Below, in pieces: positions 8,650 through 17,069 of a stretch of 64,000 nt of DNA; within the stretch, counting starts at the first letter, position 1, and every line of letters starts with the position of its first letter. The position numbers were made by a program, and so were the translations under genes. The notes under the pieces are model-generated. The model ran no database searches. It saw only the letters and a program-made list of their open reading frames with translations, and was not told where the DNA came from. This DNA is from an uncultured Ruminococcus sp. (lineage in GTDB: Bacteria; Bacillota; Clostridia; Oscillospirales; Ruminococcaceae): positions 133,086 to 197,085 of the forward strand of contig CAMZZN010000001.1 of the NCBI GenBank assembly GCA_947345935.1, read 5' to 3'.

Positions 8650-9228
8650 ATGAAAAGGAAAAATATTCTTGCAGCAGCGTCCGGATTTATTGAGATGCTG
8701 TTTATAACGCTTTTGATCGTGAGTCTGGTCTTTACGTATTTGCTGCGGATAGTTGAGGTAAGCGGCGATTCAATGAGTTCGACCCTTGAATCAGGGGATA
8801 AAGTTATAATGACGTCAGAGTGCAGGCGGCCGAAACAGGGAGACATCATTGTTTTCTACGCTTCAGGAGCTGTGACCCTGGACGACGATTCTGAAATTGT
8901 TGTGTCCGCCGGAATACGTCAGAATCTGATGAAGCGTGTGATCGCTGCGGAGGGACAGACAGTTGACTTCGACTTTGCTGCCGGAAAGGTCTATGTTGAC
9001 GGCAGAGAACTTGACGAACCATATATCAGCGGACTTACTCACAGCGATCAGGGAGCGTTCACCGGAAAATATCCTGTAACCGTTCCGGAAGGGTATGTTT
9101 TTGTAATGGGTGACAATAGGCGTGCTTCGATTGACAGCCGTGCAAGCGAACTCGGATTTGTTCCGGTAGACGATATAATCGGCAGAGTTGTTTTCAGGAT
9201 ATCTCCGTTCGGGTTTATTAAAGATTAA
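8650..9228 (+). CDS. lepB: Signal peptidase I (second copy)
   Basis: 192-aa paralogue of the preceding gene without its acidic N-terminal tail. One membrane segment (residues about 12-32) is followed by the catalytic Ser in GDSMSSTL, the Lys in MKRVIAAEGQ and box E GDNRRASIDSR. All expected catalytic residues are present. No clear Shine-Dalgarno sequence precedes ATG 8650, so it may depend on translation from the upstream lepB. Tandem signal peptidases are common in Firmicutes and may differ in substrate preference. Confidence 0.9.
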   Translation: MKRKNILAAASGFIEMLFITLLIVSLVFTYLLRIVEVSGDSMSSTLESGDKVIMTSECRRPKQGDIIVFYASGAVTLDDDSEIVVSAGIRQNLMKRVIAAEGQTVDFDFAAGKVYVDGRELDEPYISGLTHSDQGAFTGKYPVTVPEGYVFVMGDNRRASIDSRASELGFVPVDDIIGRVVFRISPFGFIKD

Positions 9229-9240
9229 GAGGAGGTTCAT

Positions 9241-10119
9241 GTGGATAATACAGATATGAAACAGATTCAGTGGTTTCCGGGGCATATGGCAAAAACCAGA
9301 AGACTAATCGCTGCAAATCTTAAGCTTGTGGATGCTGTTGCGGAGATCGTTGATGCGAGAGCTCCGCTGAGCAGCCGTAATCCGGAAATGGACTCCATGA
9401 CAAAGAACAAGCCACGTCTGGTGATTCTTAACAAGTGTGATCTTGCGGACGAAAAGGCTACCCAGAGCTGGATAAATTACTTTAAAAACAACGGTATAGA
9501 AGCTGTGGCAGTTGATTGCAAATCGGGCAGAGGACTTAAAAATATTTTGCCTGCGGTGAAAAATAAAGTTCTTGCGGAACTTATGGCAAAGCGTGAGCAG
9601 AACGGAATGTCCGGAGCCGCTGTCAGGCTTATGGTTGTTGGAATTCCGAATGTCGGCAAATCTACCGTTATCAACAGACTGTCAGGAGCAAAACACGCTA
9701 AGGCGGAAGATCGCCCTGGCGTTACCCGTACAAAGCAGTGGGTGAAGCTTGATAAGAGCACAGAACTGTTGGATATGCCTGGAGTTTTGTGGCCTAAATT
9801 TGAGGATCAGGACGCTGCTGTGCGTCTGGCATTTACCGGCGCTATAAGCGATGATATCCTGGATATCGAAACATTGGCGGCAAAATTGCTTTTATTTCTG
9901 GCGAACGGCTATCCGGATTCTCTCAAAGAGCGGTATAAGGTCATGCCGGAAGCTGATATGAGCGGATTTGATCTTCTTGAATCAGTAGGAAGGAAACGTG
10001 GTATGATGATCTCCGGCGGAGAGATCAACACAGAACGTGCCGCTATTACCGTAATAGATGAATTCAGAAGCGGAAAACTTGGGCGAATCACCTTGGAAAT
10101 GCCGCAGAAAAGAGACTGA
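9241..10119 (+). CDS. rbgA: Ribosome biogenesis GTPase RbgA/YlqF
   Basis: 292-aa circularly permuted GTPase needed for late 50S assembly. The N-terminal QWFPGHMAKTRR motif, the G4 motif NKCD, then G1 GIPNVGKSTVINRL and G3 DMPG occur in the permuted order G4-G5-G1-G2-G3, with a C-terminal helical RNA-binding tail. The start is GTG 9241 with AGGAGG 5 bp upstream (an ATG lies at 9256). It is followed after 1 bp by rnhB, the usual Firmicutes order. Confidence 0.95.
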   Translation: MDNTDMKQIQWFPGHMAKTRRLIAANLKLVDAVAEIVDARAPLSSRNPEMDSMTKNKPRLVILNKCDLADEKATQSWINYFKNNGIEAVAVDCKSGRGLKNILPAVKNKVLAELMAKREQNGMSGAAVRLMVVGIPNVGKSTVINRLSGAKHAKAEDRPGVTRTKQWVKLDKSTELLDMPGVLWPKFEDQDAAVRLAFTGAISDDILDIETLAAKLLLFLANGYPDSLKERYKVMPEADMSGFDLLESVGRKRGMMISGGEINTERAAITVIDEFRSGKLGRITLEMPQKRD

Positions 10120-10120
10120 T

Positions 10121-10747
10121 ATGGCAAAGATCATTCTTCACAAAGAACTTTTTGACTACGACAGTGAGCTTCGCCGGGAATTTCCGCTGATCTGCGGTGT
10201 GGACGAAGCAGGCAGGGGACCTCTTGCGGGGGACGTTTATGCTGCTGCAGTAATTCTTAAAGACGGAGATATGATAGATTATCTTAATGACAGCAAGAAG
10301 CTTTCGGAAAAACGCCGTGAGCAGCTATACGATATTATCATAGATAAAGCGGAGGCGTACTGTATCGCCGTGGCTTCTGTTGAGGAGATCGACCGTCTGA
10401 ATATACTGAATGCAGCTATGCTTGCTATGAAACGTGCTGTCGAAGGATTGGATGGAACTCCTGATCTTGCTCTTATTGACGGAAACCGTCTGCCTGATCT
10501 TGACTGCAATTCAAGATTTGTTATAAAGGGAGACGCCACATCTGCTTCGATTTCAGCGGCGTCTGTGCTTGCAAAGGTTGCCCGTGACCGCTATATGAAA
10601 GAAATTGCTGAAAAATATCCGCAGTACGCCTTTGAAAAGCATAAGGGATATGGTACTAAGTTGCACTATGAAATGCTTGAAAAGTACGGTATATCCGATA
10701 TTCACCGCCGCTCGTTCCTGAAAAAGCTTACTGATGAAAGCAAGTGA
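10121..10747 (+). CDS. rnhB: Ribonuclease HII
   Basis: 208-aa enzyme that removes ribonucleotides from DNA-RNA hybrids and misincorporated ribonucleotides. The ICGVDEAGRGPLAGDVYAAAV motif contains the first acidic residues of the DEDD active site; LIDGN and the KGDATSASISAASVLAKVARD segment follow, then the KHKGYGT signature. I take ATG 10121, directly after the rbgA stop; the ORF extends further upstream only as overlap with rbgA. It overlaps the next gene by 14 bp, indicating coupling. Confidence 0.95.
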   Translation: MAKIILHKELFDYDSELRREFPLICGVDEAGRGPLAGDVYAAAVILKDGDMIDYLNDSKKLSEKRREQLYDIIIDKAEAYCIAVASVEEIDRLNILNAAMLAMKRAVEGLDGTPDLALIDGNRLPDLDCNSRFVIKGDATSASISAASVLAKVARDRYMKEIAEKYPQYAFEKHKGYGTKLHYEMLEKYGISDIHRRSFLKKLTDESK

Positions 10748-11111
10748 AACGGGAAAACTCGGCGAGGAAAGGGTATGCGCATATTTGAAGGATAACGGCT
10801 ACAGGATCGCCGAACGCAATTTCCGCATCAGAGGCGGAGAAATCGACATTGTTGCCGAAAATGAATTTTATATTGTATTTGTGGAAGTTAAGACACGCAG
10901 GCCTGACAGTATGGTAACGGGATTTGAAGCGGTGACAAAACGAAAAAAAGAACTGATAATCCGGGCGGCGGCTGAATATTGTATAAGGCATTCAAGTGAG
11001 CTTCAGCCACGATTTGATACCGCTCAGGTTATTGCGAGTGGAGAAAAAGTTCTCCGGATTGATTATATTGAAAATGCCTTCGACACGACAGGCTATAATT
11101 TTATATTCTGA
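10734..11111 (+). CDS. YraN/UPF0102 family nuclease-fold protein
   Basis: 125-aa UPF0102 protein. The GKLGEERVCAYLKDNGY start, RGGEIDIVA and VFVEVKTR reproduce the restriction-endonuclease-like E-xn-D-xn-ExK core of this family, which commonly follows rnhB. Function is not settled; it may act in DNA processing. The start codon lies inside rnhB. Confidence 0.9.
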   Translation: MKASETGKLGEERVCAYLKDNGYRIAERNFRIRGGEIDIVAENEFYIVFVEVKTRRPDSMVTGFEAVTKRKKELIIRAAAEYCIRHSSELQPRFDTAQVIASGEKVLRIDYIENAFDTTGYNFIF

Positions 11112-11122
11112 AAGGTGATAAT

Positions 11123-12616
11123 ATGTTCTACAACAGCACAAGAAACAGCAAGGTTAGGGTGAGCAGCGCTGAAGCAATTACTCAGGGAATCTCCTTGGAG
11201 GGCGGTCTTTTTGTGCCGGAAAGTATTCCAGCGCTTTCTCTTGAAGAGATAAAAGCTGTGGGTGAAATGAAATATGCCGACAGAGCCGCTTTTGTTTTTT
11301 CAAAGTATCTTACGGATTTTACAGATGCTGAGATACGTTACTGTACTGACAATGCCTACTCCGTAAAGAACTTTGAGACAGAGAGCATTGCTGAAATTGC
11401 TCATCTCTTCGACGGCACATATATGCTTGAGCTCTGGCACGGTCCGACCTGTGCTTTCAAGGATATGGCGCTCCAGATCCTGCCGTATTTTCTGACAACA
11501 TCCGCAAAGAAGATAAATCTTGACAAGAAGATCGTTATTCTGGTAGCAACTTCCGGCGATACGGGAAAGGCTGCTCTGGAGGGATTCAGGGATGTTGAGG
11601 GAACTTCGATTCTTGTATTCTACCCCGAGGACGGCGTAAGTCCCATGCAGAAGCGTCAGATGAAAACGCAGGAGGGCGAAAACGTTGGCGTGTGTGCGAT
11701 AAAAGGTAATTTTGACGACTGTCAGAACGGCGTCAAAGCTATCTTTACGGATGATGATGTCAAAAAGCGGCTTGAAGAAGCAGGTCTTATGTTTTCAAGC
11801 GCTAATTCAATTAACTGGGGACGTCTGGTGCCGCAGATCGTTTACTACATTTCTTCCTATGCCGAACTTGTCAAGGATGGAGAAATTGAACTTGGAGATA
11901 AGATAAATATTGTTGTTCCGACCGGAAATTTTGGCAATATTCTGGCTGCGTATTACGCTAAGCATATGGGAATTCCAGTAAATAAGTTGATCTGTGCCTC
12001 AAATGTAAATAACGTTCTCACTGATTTTATCAATACCGGCGTTTACGACAGAAACCGTCAGTTCTATGCGACTGTTTCGCCGTCGATGGACATTCTCATT
12101 TCCAGTAATCTTGAAAGACTTCTTTACCTTATGACCGGAAAAAATGATGAGATAATCCGTGAATGGTTCGGAAAGCTTGCGTCGGACGGAAGATATGAAG
12201 TAACAGAGGATGTAAAGAAAAAGCTCAGCGAGGAGTTCTGGGCAGGATGCTGCAACGACGAGGAAACGAAGGCAGCCATAAATGCAGTATATGAAAAGTA
12301 TTCATATACCTGCGATACCCATACGGCGGTTGCAGTCAAAGTATATAAGGATTACAAGAAAGCTACAGGAGACACAGCAAAAACTATCATTGCATCAACT
12401 GCAAGCCCTTATAAGTTCAGTGCTGCTGTTCTTGAAGCGCTGGAGGGCGGCGAATCCGACATTGACGAGTACGCTAAGGTCGATCGTATTGCAGAGCTTT
12501 CAAAGCTTCCTGTGCCTGCCGCACTTGCTGATCTTAAAAATAAATCGCAGCGCTTTAACGATGTTATAGAAAAGGCGGATCAGAAGCAGTACGTTCTCAG
12601 GACGCTTGGTATCTGA
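11123..12616 (+). CDS. thrC: Threonine synthase
   Basis: 497-aa PLP-dependent enzyme of threonine biosynthesis, converting O-phosphohomoserine to threonine. It is the long class: an N-terminal domain (YNSTRNSKVRVSSAEAITQG, LEGGLFVPE) precedes the PLP site HGPTCAFKDMALQILP, whose Lys forms the internal aldimine. VATSGDTGKAAL and the phosphate-binding PTGNFGNILAAYYAK follow. The start follows AAAGGTGATA. It ends 1 bp before the phosphoesterase gene. Confidence 0.95.
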   Translation: MFYNSTRNSKVRVSSAEAITQGISLEGGLFVPESIPALSLEEIKAVGEMKYADRAAFVFSKYLTDFTDAEIRYCTDNAYSVKNFETESIAEIAHLFDGTYMLELWHGPTCAFKDMALQILPYFLTTSAKKINLDKKIVILVATSGDTGKAALEGFRDVEGTSILVFYPEDGVSPMQKRQMKTQEGENVGVCAIKGNFDDCQNGVKAIFTDDDVKKRLEEAGLMFSSANSINWGRLVPQIVYYISSYAELVKDGEIELGDKINIVVPTGNFGNILAAYYAKHMGIPVNKLICASNVNNVLTDFINTGVYDRNRQFYATVSPSMDILISSNLERLLYLMTGKNDEIIREWFGKLASDGRYEVTEDVKKKLSEEFWAGCCNDEETKAAINAVYEKYSYTCDTHTAVAVKVYKDYKKATGDTAKTIIASTASPYKFSAAVLEALEGGESDIDEYAKVDRIAELSKLPVPAALADLKNKSQRFNDVIEKADQKQYVLRTLGI

Positions 12617-12617
12617 T

Positions 12618-13310
12618 ATGAGTTTGTACGTTATCGGCGATCTTCATTTGTGCAAAGGCAATTCCGGAAAGTCGATGAGTATATTCAGCGGCTGGGACGA
12701 CTACCAGGAACGTATTGAGAGTAATTGGCTGAAAGTCGTAGAGCCGGAGGATACGATAGTTCTTGCCGGAGATATTTCATGGGGAATGTCTTTGCAGGAG
12801 GCGGAGGAAGATTTCAGGTTTATAGATCGTCTGCCGGGAACGAAGATCATTTTGAAAGGGAATCACGACTACTGGTGGACAACGATGAATAAGATGGAAA
12901 ATTTCCTCAGTTCAGAGGGATTTTCAACCATAAAAATATTGCACAATAATCACTACCGGTATGGCGATTATGGTATTTGCGGAACAAGAGGCTGGGTGAA
13001 TATGCCCGGTGAAACTCAGGATGAAAAAGTTCTCCGGCGAGAGGTGCAGCGTCTGGAGACGTCAATAAAATCTGCGCTGTCTGAAGATCTTACACCGCTT
13101 GTTTTTATGCACTACCCTCCGGTATTTGCATCTAACTTTAATTACGATATCCTTGAGATACTTTATCGTTACGGCATAGGCGAGTGCTACTACGGTCATA
13201 TACATGGACGTTCTGCACATGAATTATGTCTGACCAATACTTATGACGGTATAAATTTTCACTTGATATCTGGTGATTATTTGCAATTTATTCCGGAAAA
13301 AGTGATATAA
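12618..13310 (+). CDS. Calcineurin-like metallophosphoesterase
   Basis: 230-aa phosphoesterase with the five metal motifs: GDLHL, AGDISWG, GNHDYWW, FMHYPP and YGHIHGRS. It acts on an unknown phosphate ester or nucleotide substrate in the cytoplasm (no signal peptide). ATG 12618 sits immediately behind the thrC stop with only a weak ribosome binding site, suggesting coupling; the upstream in-frame ATG at 12606 is inside thrC. Confidence 0.85.
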   Translation: MSLYVIGDLHLCKGNSGKSMSIFSGWDDYQERIESNWLKVVEPEDTIVLAGDISWGMSLQEAEEDFRFIDRLPGTKIILKGNHDYWWTTMNKMENFLSSEGFSTIKILHNNHYRYGDYGICGTRGWVNMPGETQDEKVLRREVQRLETSIKSALSEDLTPLVFMHYPPVFASNFNYDILEILYRYGIGECYYGHIHGRSAHELCLTNTYDGINFHLISGDYLQFIPEKVI

Positions 13311-13362
13311 TTTGTGCTAAATACAGAACTGTTAAAATTTAGTAGAAAAATTATTTTGAATG

Positions 13363-13371
13363 TGGTATAAT
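13363..13371 (+). promoter_or_regulatory. Extended -10 promoter for tig
   Basis: TGG followed by the consensus TATAAT (13366-13371), 39 bp before tig. No good -35 is seen at 17 bp, consistent with an extended -10 promoter. Confidence 0.6.
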
Positions 13372-13410
13372 ATACCAGGTATGTTATATAATTATATGGA
13401 GGATATATAA

Positions 13411-14727
13411 ATGAGCTTAAAATCATCAAACAAAACAGATGTGAATACTACAGAGTTAGTTATTTCAATCGACCCCGAAACATTTGAGGCTGCTGTTGAG
13501 AAAGAATATCAGCGTCAGAAGAAGAATATTCAGATCAAGGGTTTTCGTAAAGGCAAGGTTTCAAGAAAGCTTGCTGAGAAGGAGTTCGGCGAGGGCGCTT
13601 TTTATGAGGGAGCTATTAACTCTCTCGTAGGTCCTGAGATCGATGCTGCTGTTAACGAAACAGGCATAATTCTCGTTGACAGACCCAGTCTTGAAGTTCT
13701 TTCCATTGACAAGGCCGAGGGAGTTGAGATCAAGGCCGTGTGCATTACAAAGCCTGAGATCGAGATCGCTGATTACAAGGGAATCAAAGCTCCCAAGCAG
13801 GTAAGCGAGATCACAGACGAGGATATCGAAAAGCAGATCGAGATGATAAGAAAGAAGAATGCACGTATCGTTTCTGTTGAGGACAGAGCGGCTGAAATGA
13901 ACGACGAAGTTATCATAGACTTTGAAGGATTTTTCGGCGACGAGGCATTCGAGGGCGGAAAGGGTGAAGATCATCCTCTGCGTCTTGGCAGCGGTCAGTT
14001 TATTCCCGGATTTGAGGATCAGATCGTAGGTCATAATATCGGCGACGAGTTTGACGTAAACGTAACTTTCCCTGAAGACTATCAGATGGCTGACTATGCA
14101 GGAAAGGCTGCCGTTTTCAAGACAAAGCTCAAGGCTATCAGCTACGAAGAACTTCCTGAGATCAACGACGATCTCGTAAAGGACGCTACAGAATTTGAAA
14201 CTGTTGAGGAATACAAGAACGACATCAGAGAAAAGCTTGAAGAGGCAGCTGTAAATCAGGCAGAAGCATCCTTTGAGAACGCTGTTATGGCAAAGCTTAT
14301 TGAAAAGGTGGAAGCTCCTATTCCGAATTGTATGTATGAGCACAGAATTGATGCTCTTATCAATAATTTCAATCAGCAGCTCCGTCAGCAGGGCATGGAT
14401 CTGAAGCTCTATTTCCAGTACACAGGCATGGATATGGACTCATTCAGAGAGACTTACAGAGACAGAGCCGAGAGCGAAGTTAAGCTTCGTCTTGCACTTG
14501 AAAAGATTGCTGAGCTTGAGGACATCGAGGTTTCTGAGGAAGAGATCGACAATGGTCTTGCAGAACTTGCTGCTGCTAACAGCATGGATGTTGAAACAGT
14601 AAAGCGCTTCGTTAATGTAAACGAATACAGCGAGGATCTTAAAGTTCAGAAGGCTGTTGACCTTGTAAAGGAGAATGCCGTTATCGACAATACTTCTGCT
14701 GAGGAAGAAAAGACAGACGCTGAATAA
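13411..14727 (+). CDS. tig: Trigger factor
   Basis: 438-aa ribosome-associated chaperone and peptidyl-prolyl isomerase. The N-terminal ribosome-binding domain has the family signature IKGFRKGKVSRKL (the usual signature motif is G-F-R-x-G-K-x-P, here with Ser for Pro). The central FKBP domain carries DFEGFFGDEAFEGG and LRLGSGQFIPGFEDQIVG, and the C-terminal helical arms are rich in Glu and Lys. First gene of the conserved tig-clpP-clpX order. AT-rich leader, ATG after GGAGGATAT. Confidence 0.96.
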   Translation: MSLKSSNKTDVNTTELVISIDPETFEAAVEKEYQRQKKNIQIKGFRKGKVSRKLAEKEFGEGAFYEGAINSLVGPEIDAAVNETGIILVDRPSLEVLSIDKAEGVEIKAVCITKPEIEIADYKGIKAPKQVSEITDEDIEKQIEMIRKKNARIVSVEDRAAEMNDEVIIDFEGFFGDEAFEGGKGEDHPLRLGSGQFIPGFEDQIVGHNIGDEFDVNVTFPEDYQMADYAGKAAVFKTKLKAISYEELPEINDDLVKDATEFETVEEYKNDIREKLEEAAVNQAEASFENAVMAKLIEKVEAPIPNCMYEHRIDALINNFNQQLRQQGMDLKLYFQYTGMDMDSFRETYRDRAESEVKLRLALEKIAELEDIEVSEEEIDNGLAELAAANSMDVETVKRFVNVNEYSEDLKVQKAVDLVKENAVIDNTSAEEEKTDAE

Positions 14728-14742
14728 TTACAGATACAAACA

Positions 14743-14767
14743 TTGTCCCACATATCTTGTGGGACAA
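14743..14767 (+). terminator. Hairpin between tig and clpP (weak terminator or processing site)
   Basis: A perfect 10-bp stem (14743-14752 with 14758-14767) with a 5-nt loop is followed by GTATTTTA rather than a clean T-run. It may partly terminate tig transcripts or stabilise a processed end. Confidence 0.5.
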
Positions 14768-14793
14768 GTATTTTAAGAAAGGGCAGTGAAATT

Positions 14794-15384
14794 ATGAGCA
14801 GTTTAGTACCTTACGTTGTTGAACAGACGAGTCGTGGAGAGCGTTCTTATGATATTTTTTCACGTCTCCTCAATGACAGGATCATTATGCTTTCAGATCA
14901 GGTCAATGATGCTACCGCAAGTCTTGTAGTAGCCCAGCTTCTTTATCTTGAAAGTCAGGATACGGAAAAGGATATATCCCTTTATATAAACAGTCCGGGT
15001 GGATCCATTACCTCTGGAATGGCTATTTATGACACTATGCAGTACATCAAGTGTGATGTATCGACTATCTGTATAGGTATGGCTGCTTCCATGGGAGCGT
15101 TTCTCCTTGCTGCCGGAGCCAAGGGTAAACGTCTTGCCCTTCCGAACAGTGAAATAATGATCCATCAGCCCCTTATTTCGGGAGGACTGTCCGGTCAGTG
15201 CACCGATATTAAAATTCATTCCGATCATCTTGTAAGAACTCGTCAGAAAATGAATGAAATGCTTGCTGCCAATACAGGCAAACCTCTTGAACAAGTTCAG
15301 GCGGATACTGAGCGTGATAATTACATGACAGCTCAGGAAGCTATGGAATACGGACTTATTGATAAAGTAATTGAAAAGAGATAG
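14794..15384 (+). CDS. clpP: ATP-dependent Clp protease proteolytic subunit
   Basis: 196-aa serine peptidase forming the ClpP tetradecamer. The start of the mature protein is [20 protein letters not shown]. The catalytic triad is visible as Ser in [11 protein letters not shown], His in [10 protein letters not shown], and Asp in the TERDNYM region. ATG 14794 follows AAAGGGCAG; an upstream in-frame ATG at 14743 lies in the hairpin and is rejected. Partner ClpX is encoded 8 bp downstream, and ClpC at 17070 is a further partner. Confidence 0.97.
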   Translation: MSSLVPYVVEQTSRGERSYDIFSRLLNDRIIMLSDQVNDATASLVVAQLLYLESQDTEKDISLYINSPGGSITSGMAIYDTMQYIKCDVSTICIGMAASMGAFLLAAGAKGKRLALPNSEIMIHQPLISGGLSGQCTDIKIHSDHLVRTRQKMNEMLAANTGKPLEQVQADTERDNYMTAQEAMEYGLIDKVIEKR

Positions 15385-15392
15385 GAGATCTA

Positions 15393-16685
15393 ATGTCAGA
15401 AACATTTAAATCATGCAGCTTCTGCGGCAAGGGTGAAAACAGGGTTCACAGTATGTTTTCAGCCGGTCCATCCAATATATGTGACGAATGCATATGCTAC
15501 TGCTATGAAATGCTTTTTGGCCCTTCGCCTGAAAAAACGCAGAAGAAAAAAAATAAGGATAAAATACAGCCGCTGTCTGAAATGCGACTTTTTAAGCCCA
15601 TGGAGATCAAAACTTTTCTGGACGAGTATGTTATCGGACAGGAAGCTGCTAAGATTTCACTGTCAGTTGCTGTGTACAACCATTATAAACGTATCCTTGC
15701 ACAGGAGCAGAAAAACGGAGATCAAGCAAACAATATTGACGATGTGGAACTTCAGAAGAGCAATGTTCTCCTTTTAGGACCTACCGGCGTTGGAAAGACC
15801 TTTCTTGCCCAGACGCTCGCCAAATTTCTTAATGTACCGTTTGCTATTGCTGATGCCACTACCGTAACAGAGGCAGGTTATGTGGGCGAAGATGTGGAAA
15901 ACGTTCTGCTTCGCCTTATTCAGGCTGCCGATTTTAATATTGAGGCGGCAGAGAGAGGAATCATTTATATTGACGAGATAGACAAGATCGCCAGAAAGTC
16001 TGAAAATACGTCGCTTACCCGTGACGTAAGCGGCGAGGGCGTTCAGCAGTCTCTTCTTAAAATCATTGAGGGAACAGTCTCTAATGTTCCTCCGCAGGGC
16101 GGACGAAAGCATCCGAATCAGGAATTTCTTCAGATAAATACGAAAAATATTCTGTTTATCTGCGGCGGAGCTTTTGACGGACTTGAAAAGCAGATTCAGA
16201 GGAGAATAAGCAAAGCTCCTATCGGTTTCGGCGGAGAACTTAAATCTCACAAGGAAGAAATGGACAATATCTTCAAGAAAGTGATCCCAAAGGATCTTGT
16301 AAAGTTCGGAATGGTTCCGGAATTCATCGGCAGACTGCCAGTAATTTCTGTTCTTGAAGCACTTGATGAGAATTCGCTTGTAAGAATTCTCACCGAGCCG
16401 AGAAATGCGCTTATCAAGCAGTATAAGAAGCTTTTTGAGTATGACGATGTAGAACTGGAGATTCAGGATGACGCTCTTATCGAGATTGCCAAAAAGGCGA
16501 TTTCTCAGAAAACAGGCGCAAGAGGTTTGCGGTCTATTCTGGAAAAGATTCTTATGCGTACTATGTATGCAGTGCCGTCAGACGGCAGTATAGCAAGAGT
16601 AACGGTCACTGCCGAGTGTGTAACTCAGGATGCTGATCCGATACTTACAAACAGAAGAAATAAGACCGTTCAGCTGGCTAAATAA
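15393..16685 (+). CDS. clpX: ATP-dependent Clp protease ATP-binding subunit ClpX
   Basis: 430-aa AAA+ unfoldase. The N-terminal C4 zinc-binding domain has [11 protein letters not shown] and CDECICYC. Walker A is [12 protein letters not shown], Walker [12 protein letters not shown], then the pore loop GYVGEDVE, the [11 protein letters not shown] segment and the C-terminal sensor-2 region GARGLR. It delivers ssrA-tagged and other substrates to ClpP. AGGAG precedes the ATG. It ends the tig-clpP-clpX unit with a strong terminator. Confidence 0.97.
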   Translation: MSETFKSCSFCGKGENRVHSMFSAGPSNICDECICYCYEMLFGPSPEKTQKKKNKDKIQPLSEMRLFKPMEIKTFLDEYVIGQEAAKISLSVAVYNHYKRILAQEQKNGDQANNIDDVELQKSNVLLLGPTGVGKTFLAQTLAKFLNVPFAIADATTVTEAGYVGEDVENVLLRLIQAADFNIEAAERGIIYIDEIDKIARKSENTSLTRDVSGEGVQQSLLKIIEGTVSNVPPQGGRKHPNQEFLQINTKNILFICGGAFDGLEKQIQRRISKAPIGFGGELKSHKEEMDNIFKKVIPKDLVKFGMVPEFIGRLPVISVLEALDENSLVRILTEPRNALIKQYKKLFEYDDVELEIQDDALIEIAKKAISQKTGARGLRSILEKILMRTMYAVPSDGSIARVTVTAECVTQDADPILTNRRNKTVQLAK

Positions 16686-16693
16686 AATATGTA

Positions 16694-16724
16694 AGCTCTG
16701 TACCGAGGTACAGAGCTGTTTTTT
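16694..16724 (+). terminator. Intrinsic terminator after clpX
   Basis: 10-bp stem (16694-16703 with 16708-16717) with loop CGAG, followed by a run of six T. Confidence 0.88.
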
Positions 16725-16736
16725 ATGGGCAGATGA

Positions 16737-16895
16737 TTAGCATCCGCAGCCACAATCGTTGTTGTTGCCGCATCCGCAGTTGTTGTCGTTGCCACATCCG
16801 CAGCCACAGCCGCCGTTTGCGAAGAGGATCACGAAGAGAAGGATCACCAGGATAAGACACCAGTTATTTCCGCAGCCAAAGTTTGAATTACACAT
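16737..16895 (-). CDS. 52-aa Cys/Gly/Asn-rich single-pass membrane protein
   Basis: A short gene with a convincing AAGGAG ribosome binding site 9 nt before ATG 16895. The peptide has a short N-terminal segment with three Cys, one hydrophobic helix (CLILVILLFVILFANG) and a C-terminal tail of Gly-Cys repeats with Asn/Asp (nine Cys in the last 24 residues). Such a tail could bind a metal or form disulfides. It is reminiscent of very small Gly/Cys-rich membrane proteins found in many spore-forming Firmicutes, whose roles are mostly unknown. A 7-bp inverted repeat (16923-16929 with 16940-16946) lies in its presumed 5' untranslated region. Convergent with clpX, divergent from clpC. No function assigned. 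Confidence 0.75.
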   Translation of the reverse strand: MCNSNFGCGNNWCLILVILLFVILFANGGCGCGCGNDNNCGCGNNNDCGCGC

Positions 16896-17069
16896 AAAGA
16901 ACAACTCCTTAAAAGATGTATTTGAAGCGTTTTTGTTTTCGCTTCATAGTACATAGTATGCTATGGCGAAAAAAGTGTTACAAAAATTTTCCGTATCATT
17001 CTTTTCGACTGTTATCGCACAGTTGATGTGGCATAATAATTATATACAAAGACTATAAGGAGAGAGCAT

